Assembly: GCA_003213015.1 (NCBI GenBank)
Contig: QCOG01000002.1
Span: 10,001 to 74,000 of the forward strand
Origin: Pelagibacteraceae bacterium AG-430-F16
GTDB taxonomy: Bacteria; Pseudomonadota; Alphaproteobacteria; Pelagibacterales; Pelagibacteraceae
Direction of reading: 5' to 3'
Length of the DNA stretch: 64,000 bases
Under the pieces are notes generated by a model. That model was not told the DNA's origin, made no database searches, and saw only the letters and a list, made by a program, of their open reading frames with translations. Below are positions 29,751 through 38,662 of the stretch, piece after piece (the first letter of the stretch is position 1; every line of letters begins with the position of its first letter). The translations under genes were made by a program, and so were the position numbers.

Positions 29751-31085
29751 ATGAAAAAAAGATTATTCATAAATTCAGGATATAATTCTTTTAAAAAAAC
29801 TATTTCCATTGATGGTGATAAAAGTATTTCGATAAGAACATTATTACTTGGATCTCAAGCATTTGGCAAAACTTTTATCAAAAATATACTGTTATCCGAA
29901 GATATAATAAGTTCTATAAATTGCCTAAAAAAATTAGGTATTAAAATTTCTTTAAAAAAAAAAAATTGTTATATTTATGGAAAAGGCTTAAATGGATTTG
30001 AGTATAACAGAAATATTATTTTAGATGCTGGGAATTCTGGAACATTTGCAAGATTAATATTAGGACTTTTAGTAAAATCACCTTACTATATCAAATTAAT
30101 CGGTGATAAAAGTTTATCTCAAAGAGATTTTGAAAGAGTGATATCACCATTACAAAAAATGGGTGTAAATTTTAAAGTTAACAACAAAAAAACTTTACCC
30201 CTAAAAATTATAGGGTCTTCATTTGTCAATCCTATTCATTATTCTGAAAATAGAGGGTCTGCGCAGTGTAAGAGCTCTGTGATGTTAGCGGCTTTAAATT
30301 TACCAGGCGAAACTGTAATAAAAGCAAAAAAATCTAGAGATCATACAGAAAATATTTTTAAATACCTGGGTATACCTATTATTGTAAAAAAAAAAAAGCA
30401 TAACGATGAAATCAAAGTTAAAGGCCAAAAATTATTCAAATCTTTTAATTATAAAGTTCCATCAGACCCAAGCTCATGTGCCTTTTTAATTGTACTCACA
30501 CTTTTATCTAAAAACTGCGAGCTAAGGATTAAGGATGTGAACGTAAACAAATCAAGAATTGGTTACATAGAAATTTTGAATAAAATGGGGGCAAAGATTA
30601 AAATTAAAAGTATAAAAAAAAAATATGGAGAGAGACAAGCTGATATATTTGTTAAAAGTCAATCCACTTTAAAAAAGATAAATTGTCCGCCAAATCTAAA
30701 TAGTAATTTAATCGATGAATTTTTAATTATATTTTTGGCTGCCGCAAAAGCTTCTGGGGTTTCAAGTTTTACTAATTTAGGTGAATTAAACAAAAAAGAA
30801 AGTCCAAGGTTAAAATTAGGATCTAAGCTGTTAAATCAATTAGGTATAAAAACTAAGTTAACAAAAGACTCTATTAAAATTTTTGGAAATCCAGCTATTA
30901 GTTTGAGAAAAACTATAGATGTTAAAAATTACTATAAAGACCATAGAATATTTATGACTTCTGTAATTGCTGCATTAACATTTGGAGGTAAGTGGAAAAT
31001 AAGTGACATAGACTCATATAAAAGCTCTTTCCCTTCCTTTTTAAAAATTATAAAAAAATTAGGTTATAAATTTAAACTTGTTTAA
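29751..31085 (+). CDS. aroA: 3-phosphoshikimate 1-carboxyvinyltransferase (EPSP synthase)
   Basis: AroA joins shikimate-3-P and PEP to EPSP on the way to chorismate. Conserved blocks are DGDKSISIRTLLLGS, DAGNSGTFARLILGLL, LSQRDFERVISPLQKMG, SAQCKSSVMLAALNLPGE, SRDHTENIF and DHRIFM. The glycine loop reads GNSGTFARL where most enzymes have GNAGTxxR or GNSGTxxR, so PEP and glyphosate contacts may differ. The length (444) is normal. In many Alphaproteobacteria cmk follows; here there are 110 non-coding bases and then rpsA. Confidence 0.93.
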   Translation: MKKRLFINSGYNSFKKTISIDGDKSISIRTLLLGSQAFGKTFIKNILLSEDIISSINCLKKLGIKISLKKKNCYIYGKGLNGFEYNRNIILDAGNSGTFARLILGLLVKSPYYIKLIGDKSLSQRDFERVISPLQKMGVNFKVNNKKTLPLKIIGSSFVNPIHYSENRGSAQCKSSVMLAALNLPGETVIKAKKSRDHTENIFKYLGIPIIVKKKKHNDEIKVKGQKLFKSFNYKVPSDPSSCAFLIVLTLLSKNCELRIKDVNVNKSRIGYIEILNKMGAKIKIKSIKKKYGERQADIFVKSQSTLKKINCPPNLNSNLIDEFLIIFLAAAKASGVSSFTNLGELNKKESPRLKLGSKLLNQLGIKTKLTKDSIKIFGNPAISLRKTIDVKNYYKDHRIFMTSVIAALTFGGKWKISDIDSYKSSFPSFLKIIKKLGYKFKLV

Positions 31086-31134
31086 TAATTTATATATCTG
31101 ATCATTAAAAAGCCTTTAATAATCGTGATAGACT

Positions 31135-31159
31135 CAATTAATTGAAGCTTGATTAATTG
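31135..31159 (+). promoter_or_regulatory. AT-rich hairpin upstream of rpsA
   Basis: CAATTAAT (31135-31142) pairs perfectly with ATTAATTG (31152-31159) around a 9-base loop. It is followed by TAATTTTTTATC, which looks like a weak intrinsic terminator or attenuator between aroA and rpsA. The stem is entirely A-T except one pair, so chance is possible. Confidence 0.35.
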
Positions 31160-31195
31160 TAATTTTTTATCTAAAACATCAAAATTTTATAAATT

Positions 31196-32923
31196 ATGGA
31201 AATATTTAAAAGTGAAAAAACTGAAGCTTCAAAAGAATTTGAGAAACTATTAGATACCCAATTTTCAAAAACCCAAAGCCTAGTTGAAGGCAAGATAATT
31301 GAGGGTGTGGTAACTAAAGTAACAGAAAAATTTGTCTTTTTAGATTGTGGCCTAAAATCAGAGCCAATAATAGATATTAACGAGTTAAAAACAATTGGTC
31401 TTGAAAAAAAAATTACGATTGGAGGAAAAATTCCTGTTTTATTAGAAAGACTTGAGGATAAGAATGGTGAGATTGTTGTTTCAGCAAGTAAAGCTCAAAA
31501 AATAAAAGGCTGGGATATTTTAGTTGACGCATTTGAAAAGAATGAGCCAATTATTGGTAAAATTACTAGTAAGTGTAAAGGAGGAGTAATAGTTGAGCAC
31601 CTTGACACAGGATCCTTGATGTTTTGTCCTGGATCTCAAATTTCCGATACACCTTTAAAGGACATCTCTCATTTAATGAATGAACCTCAAAAATTTGCTT
31701 TGATCAAAATGGATAAAGTGAGAGGAAATGCGTGCGTATCAAGACGTCAAATAATATCATCAAATAAAAAAGAAGATAAGGCAAAAATTATTGAAAAGTA
31801 TAAAGTTGGGGATATTATTAAAGATGCAATAGTAAAAGGATATAGTTCTTTTGGATGTTTTTTTAATGTAAATAACGAAATTGATTGCCTTGTACATTTA
31901 CAAGAAATCAGTTACTCGAGGGTAAATCATCCTGAAGAAATTTTCACAATTGGGGACAAACATGATTTGTTAGTAATTTCCGTAGACAAAGAAAAGTTAC
32001 AAGTAGGTTGTTCAATTAAACAACTATCACCAGACCCATTTGAAAAAATAACTAATTATGAATTAAATAAAAAATATGAGGTAAAAGTTATAAAATTAAT
32101 GGACTTTGGTGCATTCTGTGAATTAGAACCTGGTTTAACAAGCCTGCTACATTCAAGTGAAATAAGTTGGACAAAAAAAAATATGTCTTCAAAAAAAGCA
32201 TTTAGAGTGGGAGATAAAATTATGTGCGTTATAACTGAAATTGATAAAGAAAAAAGAAGAATTGCAATATCTCACAAGCTTACGATGGATAATCCTATAA
32301 AATTATTAAGTAAAAAAAATCCAGTAGGCAGTATTATTGAAGGCTCAGTTAGTAGTTCGAATGACTATGCGCTTTACATAAAACTTAATGGATATGACAT
32401 AGATGCTTTTTTACATTGCAACGATCTAAGCTATTCAAAAGATCCAGAGACTGAATTAAAAAATCATAAGATTGGAGACAAAATAAAAGTTAAAATCTTA
32501 GAAATTAAAGAAGATCAGCAAAAAATAAGAGTTGGTCTAAAACAAACTCAAAAAGATCCCTTTGATTACTTTAAAGATAAGAAAATTAATGACACAATTA
32601 CTGTAAAAATAATATCATCTGACAACAAAGGTCTAATCGTTCAGCCAGAGGGTTGTGAACTGAATGTTTTAATTAAAAAATCTCAAATAGCCGTGAACGC
32701 AAGCGACGCTCGTCCATCGAGATTTGTTGGTGGTGAGCGTATTGACTCAGCAATAGCTGAGCTAAATTTTGAAAAAAGAAAAGTATCTTTGAGCATCAAA
32801 CTTCTTGAAGAAATTCAAAAAAAAGAAGCTTTGGACAAATACGGTGCTGAAGGCTCTGGGAAAAACCTACCTTTTTCAACTTTGTCTGATAAACTTAAAA
32901 AAAAAGATAAAGAAAAAAAATAG
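31196..32923 (+). CDS. rpsA: 30S ribosomal protein S1
   Basis: S1 binds mRNA and helps initiation at weak ribosome sites. Six S1 repeats can be followed, for example EGVVTKVTEKFVFLDCGLKS, VKGYSSFGCFFNVNNEIDCL, YEVKVIKLMDFGAFCELEPG, EGSVSSSNDYALYIKLNGYD and the last at VKIISSDNKGLIVQPEG. The C-terminal tail is lysine-rich. The length (575) is normal. ihfB follows 12 bases later. Clear Shine-Dalgarno sequences are rare in this window, so dependence on S1 is plausible. Confidence 0.96.
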   Translation: MEIFKSEKTEASKEFEKLLDTQFSKTQSLVEGKIIEGVVTKVTEKFVFLDCGLKSEPIIDINELKTIGLEKKITIGGKIPVLLERLEDKNGEIVVSASKAQKIKGWDILVDAFEKNEPIIGKITSKCKGGVIVEHLDTGSLMFCPGSQISDTPLKDISHLMNEPQKFALIKMDKVRGNACVSRRQIISSNKKEDKAKIIEKYKVGDIIKDAIVKGYSSFGCFFNVNNEIDCLVHLQEISYSRVNHPEEIFTIGDKHDLLVISVDKEKLQVGCSIKQLSPDPFEKITNYELNKKYEVKVIKLMDFGAFCELEPGLTSLLHSSEISWTKKNMSSKKAFRVGDKIMCVITEIDKEKRRIAISHKLTMDNPIKLLSKKNPVGSIIEGSVSSSNDYALYIKLNGYDIDAFLHCNDLSYSKDPETELKNHKIGDKIKVKILEIKEDQQKIRVGLKQTQKDPFDYFKDKKINDTITVKIISSDNKGLIVQPEGCELNVLIKKSQIAVNASDARPSRFVGGERIDSAIAELNFEKRKVSLSIKLLEEIQKKEALDKYGAEGSGKNLPFSTLSDKLKKKDKEKK

Positions 32924-32935
32924 GTAAAAAATAAA

Positions 32936-33223
32936 TTGCCGATAACTAAGTCAGAACTAGTAAAGCAGCTGTCTAAAACTTACCCTAATCTACTGAAAAA
33001 GGATTTAGAGAAATTTTTTGATATATTCATAGACGAAATTAAGTTGGCTCTTAAGAATGATGAAAGAGTTGAACTTCGTGGGTGGGGTATTTTTTCAACC
33101 AAAAATCAAAAAAGCAAAACATCAAGAAATCCAAAAACTGGAGAGAAAGTGATAGTGAATGAAAAAAAAAGTATAAATTTCAAAATGTCAAAAGATTTAT
33201 TTGATGAGATAAACAATGAATAA
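32936..33223 (+). CDS. ihfB: Integration host factor subunit beta (HU/IHF family)
   Basis: A DNA-bending protein. It starts with TTG at 32936, giving MPITKSELVKQLSKTYPNLL; no ATG fits. The beta-arm region RVELRGWGIFSTKNQKSKTS ends in RNPKTGEKV, the HU/IHF signature, and position after rpsA is typical of ihfB. The usual RGFG reads RGWG. The stop overlaps the start of pyrF by 8 bases. Confidence 0.92.
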   Translation: MPITKSELVKQLSKTYPNLLKKDLEKFFDIFIDEIKLALKNDERVELRGWGIFSTKNQKSKTSRNPKTGEKVIVNEKKSINFKMSKDLFDEINNE

Positions 33224-33890
33224 AAAAAAAATATTCATCGCTGTAGACACAAATAAAATCTCTAAAGCAAAAAGGATAATAAGAGAAACACAAATAAATA
33301 AAATCAAGATTGGTTACAAGTTTGGTCTTGAGTTTTTTTACTCAAAAGAGGGAAGAAAATTTATTTCAAGTTTAAAAAATCAAATAATTTTCTTAGATTT
33401 AAAGCTTAATGATATCCCAAATACAATAGTATCAGCTATGAAATCATTGAAAAATTTAAAGATCTCTTATTTGACTGTTCATCTAAGTTCAGGAATGAGT
33501 GCTCTAAGGGCCTTGAGGAAAGAAAGCAAGAATATAAAAATTGCTGGTGTAACAACTTTGACTTCGTTAAATAATAAAGATTTAAAAGAAATTGGATATA
33601 GCAAAAAGGTAAATGAATTAGTTAAACATCAAGTTAAACTTGCAAAAAAAGCAAAATTAGATGCAATAGTCTGTAGTGGACATGAAATAAAATCAGTAAA
33701 GAGTGTTTTTAAAAAAGAAATAATCACTCCTGGGATTAAAATATATAATTCAAAAAACGATCAAAAAAGAGTTATGAAACCAATGGATGCTTTTGCTGCA
33801 GGAAGCGATTGGTTGGTAATTGGTAGATCAATAACAAATGGAAATATTAAAAAGAATATTCAAAATTTATTGGAAATTTTAGAGGACTGA
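33216..33890 (+). CDS. pyrF: Orotidine 5'-phosphate decarboxylase
   Basis: PyrF decarboxylates OMP to UMP. The catalytic DxKxxD is in FLDLKLNDIPNT, the substrate lysine region is KIGYKFGLEFF, and phosphate contacts include TPGIKIY, DQKRVM and VIGRSITNG. At 224 residues it is a standard short form with no missing catalytic residue. It overlaps ihfB by 8 bases and its stop shares a base with the trpF start. Confidence 0.94.
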   Translation: MNKKKIFIAVDTNKISKAKRIIRETQINKIKIGYKFGLEFFYSKEGRKFISSLKNQIIFLDLKLNDIPNTIVSAMKSLKNLKISYLTVHLSSGMSALRALRKESKNIKIAGVTTLTSLNNKDLKEIGYSKKVNELVKHQVKLAKKAKLDAIVCSGHEIKSVKSVFKKEIITPGIKIYNSKNDQKRVMKPMDAFAAGSDWLVIGRSITNGNIKKNIQNLLEILED

Positions 33891-34507
33891 TGCAATCTAA
33901 GATTTGTGGAGTCAAAGATAGTGAAACATTAAACTTTTTAATAAATTATAAATATTCTCCTGAGTTAATTGGCTTTATTTGCAATTATCCAAAATCTAAA
34001 AGATTTATTGATATAAATTCTCTTCAGAAACTTCTCAAAGTTGACAATAAAAAGTCTCGATTTGTATCTGTTCTCGTAAAACCAGATGAATTTATATTAA
34101 ATGAAATGCAAAAACTGAATTTTGATTATTTTCAAATTTATGATTGTTCTCCTGGTGAGATAAAATCAATTAAAAAGAAATATAACAAGAAGATTATTTC
34201 TGCGATTACTGTCGAGACTGAAGAAGATATTCTCAAATATAAGAATTATGAGGATTGTTCTGATATAATATTATTTGACAGTAAGGGATATGAAAAATCA
34301 TTAGAATTTGACCACACTTTAATGGAAAATGTTCCAGTAAGCGTCAATAGCATGATTGCTGGAAATATTAAATACGACGACAATCTTGATAAGTTTATGA
34401 AAATTTGTAATTATATTGATATATCTGGGGGTGTAGAGACATCTGGATTAAAGGATATTTCTAAAGTAAAAATTTTCTTAGACAACGTGAAAAAATTAAA
34501 TGATTAA
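33890..34507 (+). CDS. trpF: Phosphoribosylanthranilate isomerase, divergent
   Basis: TrpF isomerises PRA to CdRP in tryptophan synthesis. The catalytic Cys (Cys6 in SKICGVKD) and general acid Asp (Asp130 in IILFDS) are present, with GFICNYPKSKRFID and DISGGVETSGLKD matching the family. The glycine-rich loop usually following the Asp (PGGNG-like) is replaced by KGYEKSLEFDH, and the phosphate-binding AGGL reads AGNI. Position before trpB supports the call. Activity may be altered. Confidence 0.85.
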   Translation: MQSKICGVKDSETLNFLINYKYSPELIGFICNYPKSKRFIDINSLQKLLKVDNKKSRFVSVLVKPDEFILNEMQKLNFDYFQIYDCSPGEIKSIKKKYNKKIISAITVETEEDILKYKNYEDCSDIILFDSKGYEKSLEFDHTLMENVPVSVNSMIAGNIKYDDNLDKFMKICNYIDISGGVETSGLKDISKVKIFLDNVKKLND

Positions 34508-35714
34508 ATTAAAGAAAAAAACCCCTATTATTGACCAACACGATAAATTTGGGTTTTATGGAAATAAATTTGGTGGAAACTATTGTGCAGAAACAATGCG
34601 AAAACCAATTGAGGATTTATCTAAGCTTTTTGAAAAATTAAGAAAAGATAGAAAGTTTCTTAAAAAAAGGGATCATTATTTTAAGCATTATCTTGGAGGG
34701 GAAACACCCTTCTTTAAATTAGAAAATTTAACGAGATATTTAGGTGGAGCTCAAATTTGGTGTAAAGACGTGTCAGCTATAAACGGTGATGCGCATAAGG
34801 CGTATCACGCAACTGTGAATGCATTAATTTGTAAAGAGAGTGGTAAACGTTACATAGCTGGCGACACAGGTGCCGGAATGTTCGGAAAAAATCTTGCAAT
34901 GGCAGCAAAAAAAATGAACCTTAAGTGCAAAATTTTTATGGGAACAAAAGATATTTCTAGACAAGCGCCAAATGTAAAATTTATGCGTGATGCAGGGGCT
35001 GAAGTTGTGCCTGTTAACTCAGGTTCAAAAACCTTAGTCGATGCCGTTTCTGAGTGCATGCGCCACTATGTTTCAAACTGTGATAATACACATCTTGCTG
35101 TAGGCTCAGCAATTGGCTGTAACATTTTTTTAAAGATTTGTGCATGGTCAACTTCTCAAATCTCTAGAGAATTGAAAAAACAATTAATTTTAGAGTTCGG
35201 TGAAATACCAAAATTGAAATTAATCAATGTCATAGGTGGCGGAAGTAGCGCATTAGGATTTTGGAATGAGTTCATTGATTACGACAAAAAACATGTTGAA
35301 CTAATTGGTGTTGAAGCAAAGTATGCTGCACCTTTGTCAACAAATGCAAAAGTTGCTATTTTGCATGGAGCTGCACAGTATTGTTTGACTGATAAAGAGG
35401 GTCAAATAGCTGAAACCCGTTCATTAAGTGCAGGTTTAGATTATCCAGGCTCGAGTCCTTTACATGGATTGCTAAAAGATTCTGGAAGGGCACGATACAC
35501 TAATGCTTCAGATAAAGATGCGTTAGCTGCTTTCAAGTTAATTACTAAATTAGAAGACATTAGACCAAGCTTGGAACCAGCGCATGCATGGAGTGAATGC
35601 ATTCGTTTAGCTCCAAAATTAAAAAAAAGTGATGTGCTTGTAGTCAACAATTGTGGGAAAGGCTACAAAGATAAAAAAATTTATATTGAGGAATTAGGAT
35701 ATTATCCCAAATGA
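34500..35714 (+). CDS. trpB: Tryptophan synthase beta chain, divergent
   Basis: TrpB normally makes tryptophan from indole and serine. The fold, length (404) and PLP lysine (Lys100 in GDAHKAYHATVNAL) are kept, as is the phosphate loop GGGSSALGF. However, the near-invariant AETGAGQHG reads AGDTGAGMFG (Asp122, Met127, Phe128), so the catalytic Glu is Asp with one inserted residue and the Gln-His pair is lost. The C-terminal serine of VNLSGRGDKD is Cys385 in VNNCGKGYKD. The reaction may be modified. It overlaps trpF by 8 bases and trpA by 4. Confidence 0.85.
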   Translation: MIKLKKKTPIIDQHDKFGFYGNKFGGNYCAETMRKPIEDLSKLFEKLRKDRKFLKKRDHYFKHYLGGETPFFKLENLTRYLGGAQIWCKDVSAINGDAHKAYHATVNALICKESGKRYIAGDTGAGMFGKNLAMAAKKMNLKCKIFMGTKDISRQAPNVKFMRDAGAEVVPVNSGSKTLVDAVSECMRHYVSNCDNTHLAVGSAIGCNIFLKICAWSTSQISRELKKQLILEFGEIPKLKLINVIGGGSSALGFWNEFIDYDKKHVELIGVEAKYAAPLSTNAKVAILHGAAQYCLTDKEGQIAETRSLSAGLDYPGSSPLHGLLKDSGRARYTNASDKDALAAFKLITKLEDIRPSLEPAHAWSECIRLAPKLKKSDVLVVNNCGKGYKDKKIYIEELGYYPK

Positions 35715-36511
35715 AAAATTCTATTAACAATGCTTTTAAGGTTGCAAAAAAAGAAAATAGACCTGCACTAATATCTTATACAGTTTGTGGTGATAATACT
35801 AAGGATAAATCTCTACAAATACTTAATTCAATATCAAGGGATTTAGATATTGCAGAATGGGGAATACCTCATAATTGCCCAACTGCCGATGGCAAAGATA
35901 TTCAAAATAGTTCTTACAGAGCCTTACAAAATGGTATTCGATTAAATGATATTTTTAAACTTGTAAAAAGATTTAAGAAAACAAAACCATCTAAACCAAT
36001 TATATTGATGGGTTACTACCAGATGATATTTAATTATGGAGAAAAAAAATTTATACAAAAATGCAAAGTATCCGGCGTTGATGGGTTGATTGTTGTTGAT
36101 TTATCATTTCCTGATAATAAAAATTTTGCCAAATTATGTAAGAAAAATTCTATTTGCTTTGTTCAATTAATTGCACCAACTACGACCGTGAAAAGAATGA
36201 AAGAGATAATTAAGAATTCACACGAAATGATTTATATGATTTCAACTATATCAACCACAGGATCTGCGCTTAAATATAGTATAAAAAGAATTATCAAAAA
36301 TTATAATGCTATAAAAAAAATCAAACCATCAAAAAATGTTGTTATAGGTTTTGGTATTACTGAAAAAACTATTTCAAATTTAAAATCTGCTGACGGTCTA
36401 GTTGTTGGTAGTGCAATTTGTCGAGAAATAACAAGAAGTTTAAAAGATAGACAAAATCCTGTCACAAATGTAAGTAAAATAGTAAGAAAACTAAAAAACA
36501 AAATTATATGA
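35711..36511 (+). CDS. trpA: Tryptophan synthase alpha chain, divergent
   Basis: TrpA cleaves indole-3-glycerol phosphate and channels indole to TrpB. Glu49 (AEWGIP) and Asp60 (TADGKDIQ) are at their usual positions. The intervening GIPFSDPLADGPTIQ signature reads GIPHNCPTADGKDIQ, and loop 6 SRAGVTG reads STISTTG, keeping the threonine. GFGIT and GSAI phosphate contacts remain. The length (266) is normal. It overlaps trpB and accD by 4 bases each. Confidence 0.87.
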   Translation: MKNSINNAFKVAKKENRPALISYTVCGDNTKDKSLQILNSISRDLDIAEWGIPHNCPTADGKDIQNSSYRALQNGIRLNDIFKLVKRFKKTKPSKPIILMGYYQMIFNYGEKKFIQKCKVSGVDGLIVVDLSFPDNKNFAKLCKKNSICFVQLIAPTTTVKRMKEIIKNSHEMIYMISTISTTGSALKYSIKRIIKNYNAIKKIKPSKNVVIGFGITEKTISNLKSADGLVVGSAICREITRSLKDRQNPVTNVSKIVRKLKNKII

Positions 36512-37440
36512 ATTGGTTAAAAAAAACTCTTAGTTTTGGTGAAAAGATAAAACAATTTTTAAAAAAAAGACCATCAAAGACTGATATAGAAAATAGTGAT
36601 TGGGCATCTTGCTGTAAAGGTCCAATTTTAAAAAAAGATCTGGAAGAAAATTTATGGGTATGTCCGGGTCCATGTGGAAAACATTTTAGAATCAGTCCTA
36701 TTCAAAGATTTGATCTTTTTTTTGGAAAAAATAATTATGAAATATTAAAAACTCCCATACCTGCGGATGATCCTTTAGAATTTGAAGATTCTTCTCCATA
36801 TATTAAGAAGTTAAATTCTGCGAGAAATAAAACAAATCAAGATTGTGCAGTTATGATCGCCAAAGGTAAGGTTGAGAATATAGATGTAATAGTTGGTGCA
36901 ATCAACTTTGCTTTCATGGGTGGTTCAATAGCAACTAGCGAAGGTGAAGCAATTATTTTTGGTATTCAAAAAGCTGTTGAAGAAAAAAAACCTTTTGTAA
37001 TTTTTACTTGTGGTGGTGGTCAAAGAATGCACGAAAGTCCTCTAGCCCTTGCACAAATGACCAGAACTACTATGGCCATTAATGATTTAAAAGAAAATAA
37101 ATTACCTTACATAGTGTGTCTCACAGATCCAACTGCTGGCGGTATCACCGCATCTTTTGCGATGCTTGGGGACATTCAAATATCTGAGCCCGAAGCCTTA
37201 ATCGCATTTGCAGGAAGAAGAGTTATAGAGGGAACAGTAAAAGAAGAATTGCCTGAAAACTTTCAAAAAGCTGAGCATGTTCTTGATTGTGGATTTGTAG
37301 ATAACATAATACCTCGTAAAGATTTATCTAAAAAAATTAGCCAGGTATTATCTATATTGCTAAAGAAAAATTCTGAAGTAAATTCAGAGAATAATGAACA
37401 AACTCCAGAATTTAATATCAGAACTAGAGAAGCATCATAA
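36508..37440 (+). CDS. accD: Acetyl-CoA carboxylase carboxyltransferase subunit beta, divergent
   Basis: AccD partners AccA in malonyl-CoA synthesis. The crotonase-like core is recognisable (VGAINFAFMGGSIATSEGEA, CLTDPTAGGITASFAMLGDI). The N-terminal zinc ribbon, usually two CxxC pairs, has adjacent Cys35-Cys36 and a wider pair Cys52-PGP-Cys56. The oxyanion-hole block SGGARMQEG reads CGGGQRMHES, with one extra residue, and FAGPRVIEQT reads FAGRRVIEGT. It is in the usual trpA-accD-folC order and overlaps folC by 47 bases. Confidence 0.87.
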   Translation: MNWLKKTLSFGEKIKQFLKKRPSKTDIENSDWASCCKGPILKKDLEENLWVCPGPCGKHFRISPIQRFDLFFGKNNYEILKTPIPADDPLEFEDSSPYIKKLNSARNKTNQDCAVMIAKGKVENIDVIVGAINFAFMGGSIATSEGEAIIFGIQKAVEEKKPFVIFTCGGGQRMHESPLALAQMTRTTMAINDLKENKLPYIVCLTDPTAGGITASFAMLGDIQISEPEALIAFAGRRVIEGTVKEELPENFQKAEHVLDCGFVDNIIPRKDLSKKISQVLSILLKKNSEVNSENNEQTPEFNIRTREAS

Positions 37441-38662
37441 AAAGAAATTGGACCTATCTCTAGGTCGAACTTTTAATCTATTAAAAAAACTTGGAAACCC
37501 TCAAGACAGACTTAATAATATAATTACGGTAGTAGGAACGAATGCTAAGGCAAGTATGTCATACAGTCTTAAAGCAATTCTTAATCAAGCTGGGTTAAAG
37601 TGTAATATGTACACCTCTCCACATCTTCAATCCTATACTGAACGCTTTGTATTTGATGATAGTGAAATTGATGAAGAAAATCTTTTTAAATTATTAGAAG
37701 ATACAGAAAAAGTTTTAGGGGACGACAACGCGACTGTATTCGAAATATTCACATGTGCCTTTTTAAAATATGCAGAAATCTTCAAAAATAATATTAATAT
37801 AATTGAAGCTGGATTGTTTCATCAATTTGATAGTACCAATGTTTTTAAAAAAAATTTGATGACATTGATTGGTGTAATACATAACGATCATTTTCAATGG
37901 TTAGAAAATAAAAGTATTGATGGAGTTATACATGAAAAAACTTATAAGCTTTTAAACTCTAATATTTTTGTTAACAAGCAAGTAACTGATGAGATAGGTA
38001 AAAAAGTACAAGAGTCTTTAATACAGAATACATCAAATAAATATTTTTTCGGTAAAAACTTCAATATTTTAAGATCAGATAATAGCTTCATTCAATACCA
38101 AGATGATATTGGTGAATTGATACTACCAGAACCCAATATTTTAGGGGATCATCAACTGTACAACATCAGTACTTCAATTGCAGCGTCAAGGAAAATATTT
38201 AACGTTAAGGATCAAGATATCAAATCAGGTATTCAAAATATCTCTCTTAAAGGAAGATTACAGGAAATTAAGTCTGGAAAACTCAAAAAGATTTCTGGTA
38301 ATAACAGATTAGTAATTGATGGGGGTCATAACATTTCAAGCAGTTATGTTATTGCAAACTGGATTAAAAACCAAAATCAAAAAGTTAATCTCGTTGTAGC
38401 TATGATGAAAGATAAGGAACATCAAAAATTTATGAAATCTTTTGAAGGTCTGGTAAATTCAGTTACTATAATTGATATTCCTAATCAGGATGGAGGAATT
38501 TCCAAAAAAGAATTAAAGGAAAAAATAAGCAATCTCAATTTTACATTAAAAATATGCGATAGTATCGATAGTGCAATTCGCTCAAACTCAAAAGATACGA
38601 ATGCTATTACATTAATGTGTGGATCGCTTTATTTAATTGGGGAAGTCTTAAATTTAAATTAA
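37394..38662 (+). CDS. folC: Folylpolyglutamate synthase / dihydrofolate synthase, divergent
   Basis: FolC adds glutamate to dihydropteroate and to folates. The Mur-ligase-like P-loop GTNGKGS reads GTNAKAS (residues 48-54), losing two glycines. YTSPHLQSYTERF is canonical. The GLGGRLDATN block reads GLFHQFDSTN, and DGAHN reads DGGHN. The length (422) is normal. It starts inside the end of accD and converges with trxA, overlapping by 4 bases. The gene order accD-folC supports identity. Confidence 0.87.
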   Translation: MNKLQNLISELEKHHKKKLDLSLGRTFNLLKKLGNPQDRLNNIITVVGTNAKASMSYSLKAILNQAGLKCNMYTSPHLQSYTERFVFDDSEIDEENLFKLLEDTEKVLGDDNATVFEIFTCAFLKYAEIFKNNINIIEAGLFHQFDSTNVFKKNLMTLIGVIHNDHFQWLENKSIDGVIHEKTYKLLNSNIFVNKQVTDEIGKKVQESLIQNTSNKYFFGKNFNILRSDNSFIQYQDDIGELILPEPNILGDHQLYNISTSIAASRKIFNVKDQDIKSGIQNISLKGRLQEIKSGKLKKISGNNRLVIDGGHNISSSYVIANWIKNQNQKVNLVVAMMKDKEHQKFMKSFEGLVNSVTIIDIPNQDGGISKKELKEKISNLNFTLKICDSIDSAIRSNSKDTNAITLMCGSLYLIGEVLNLN

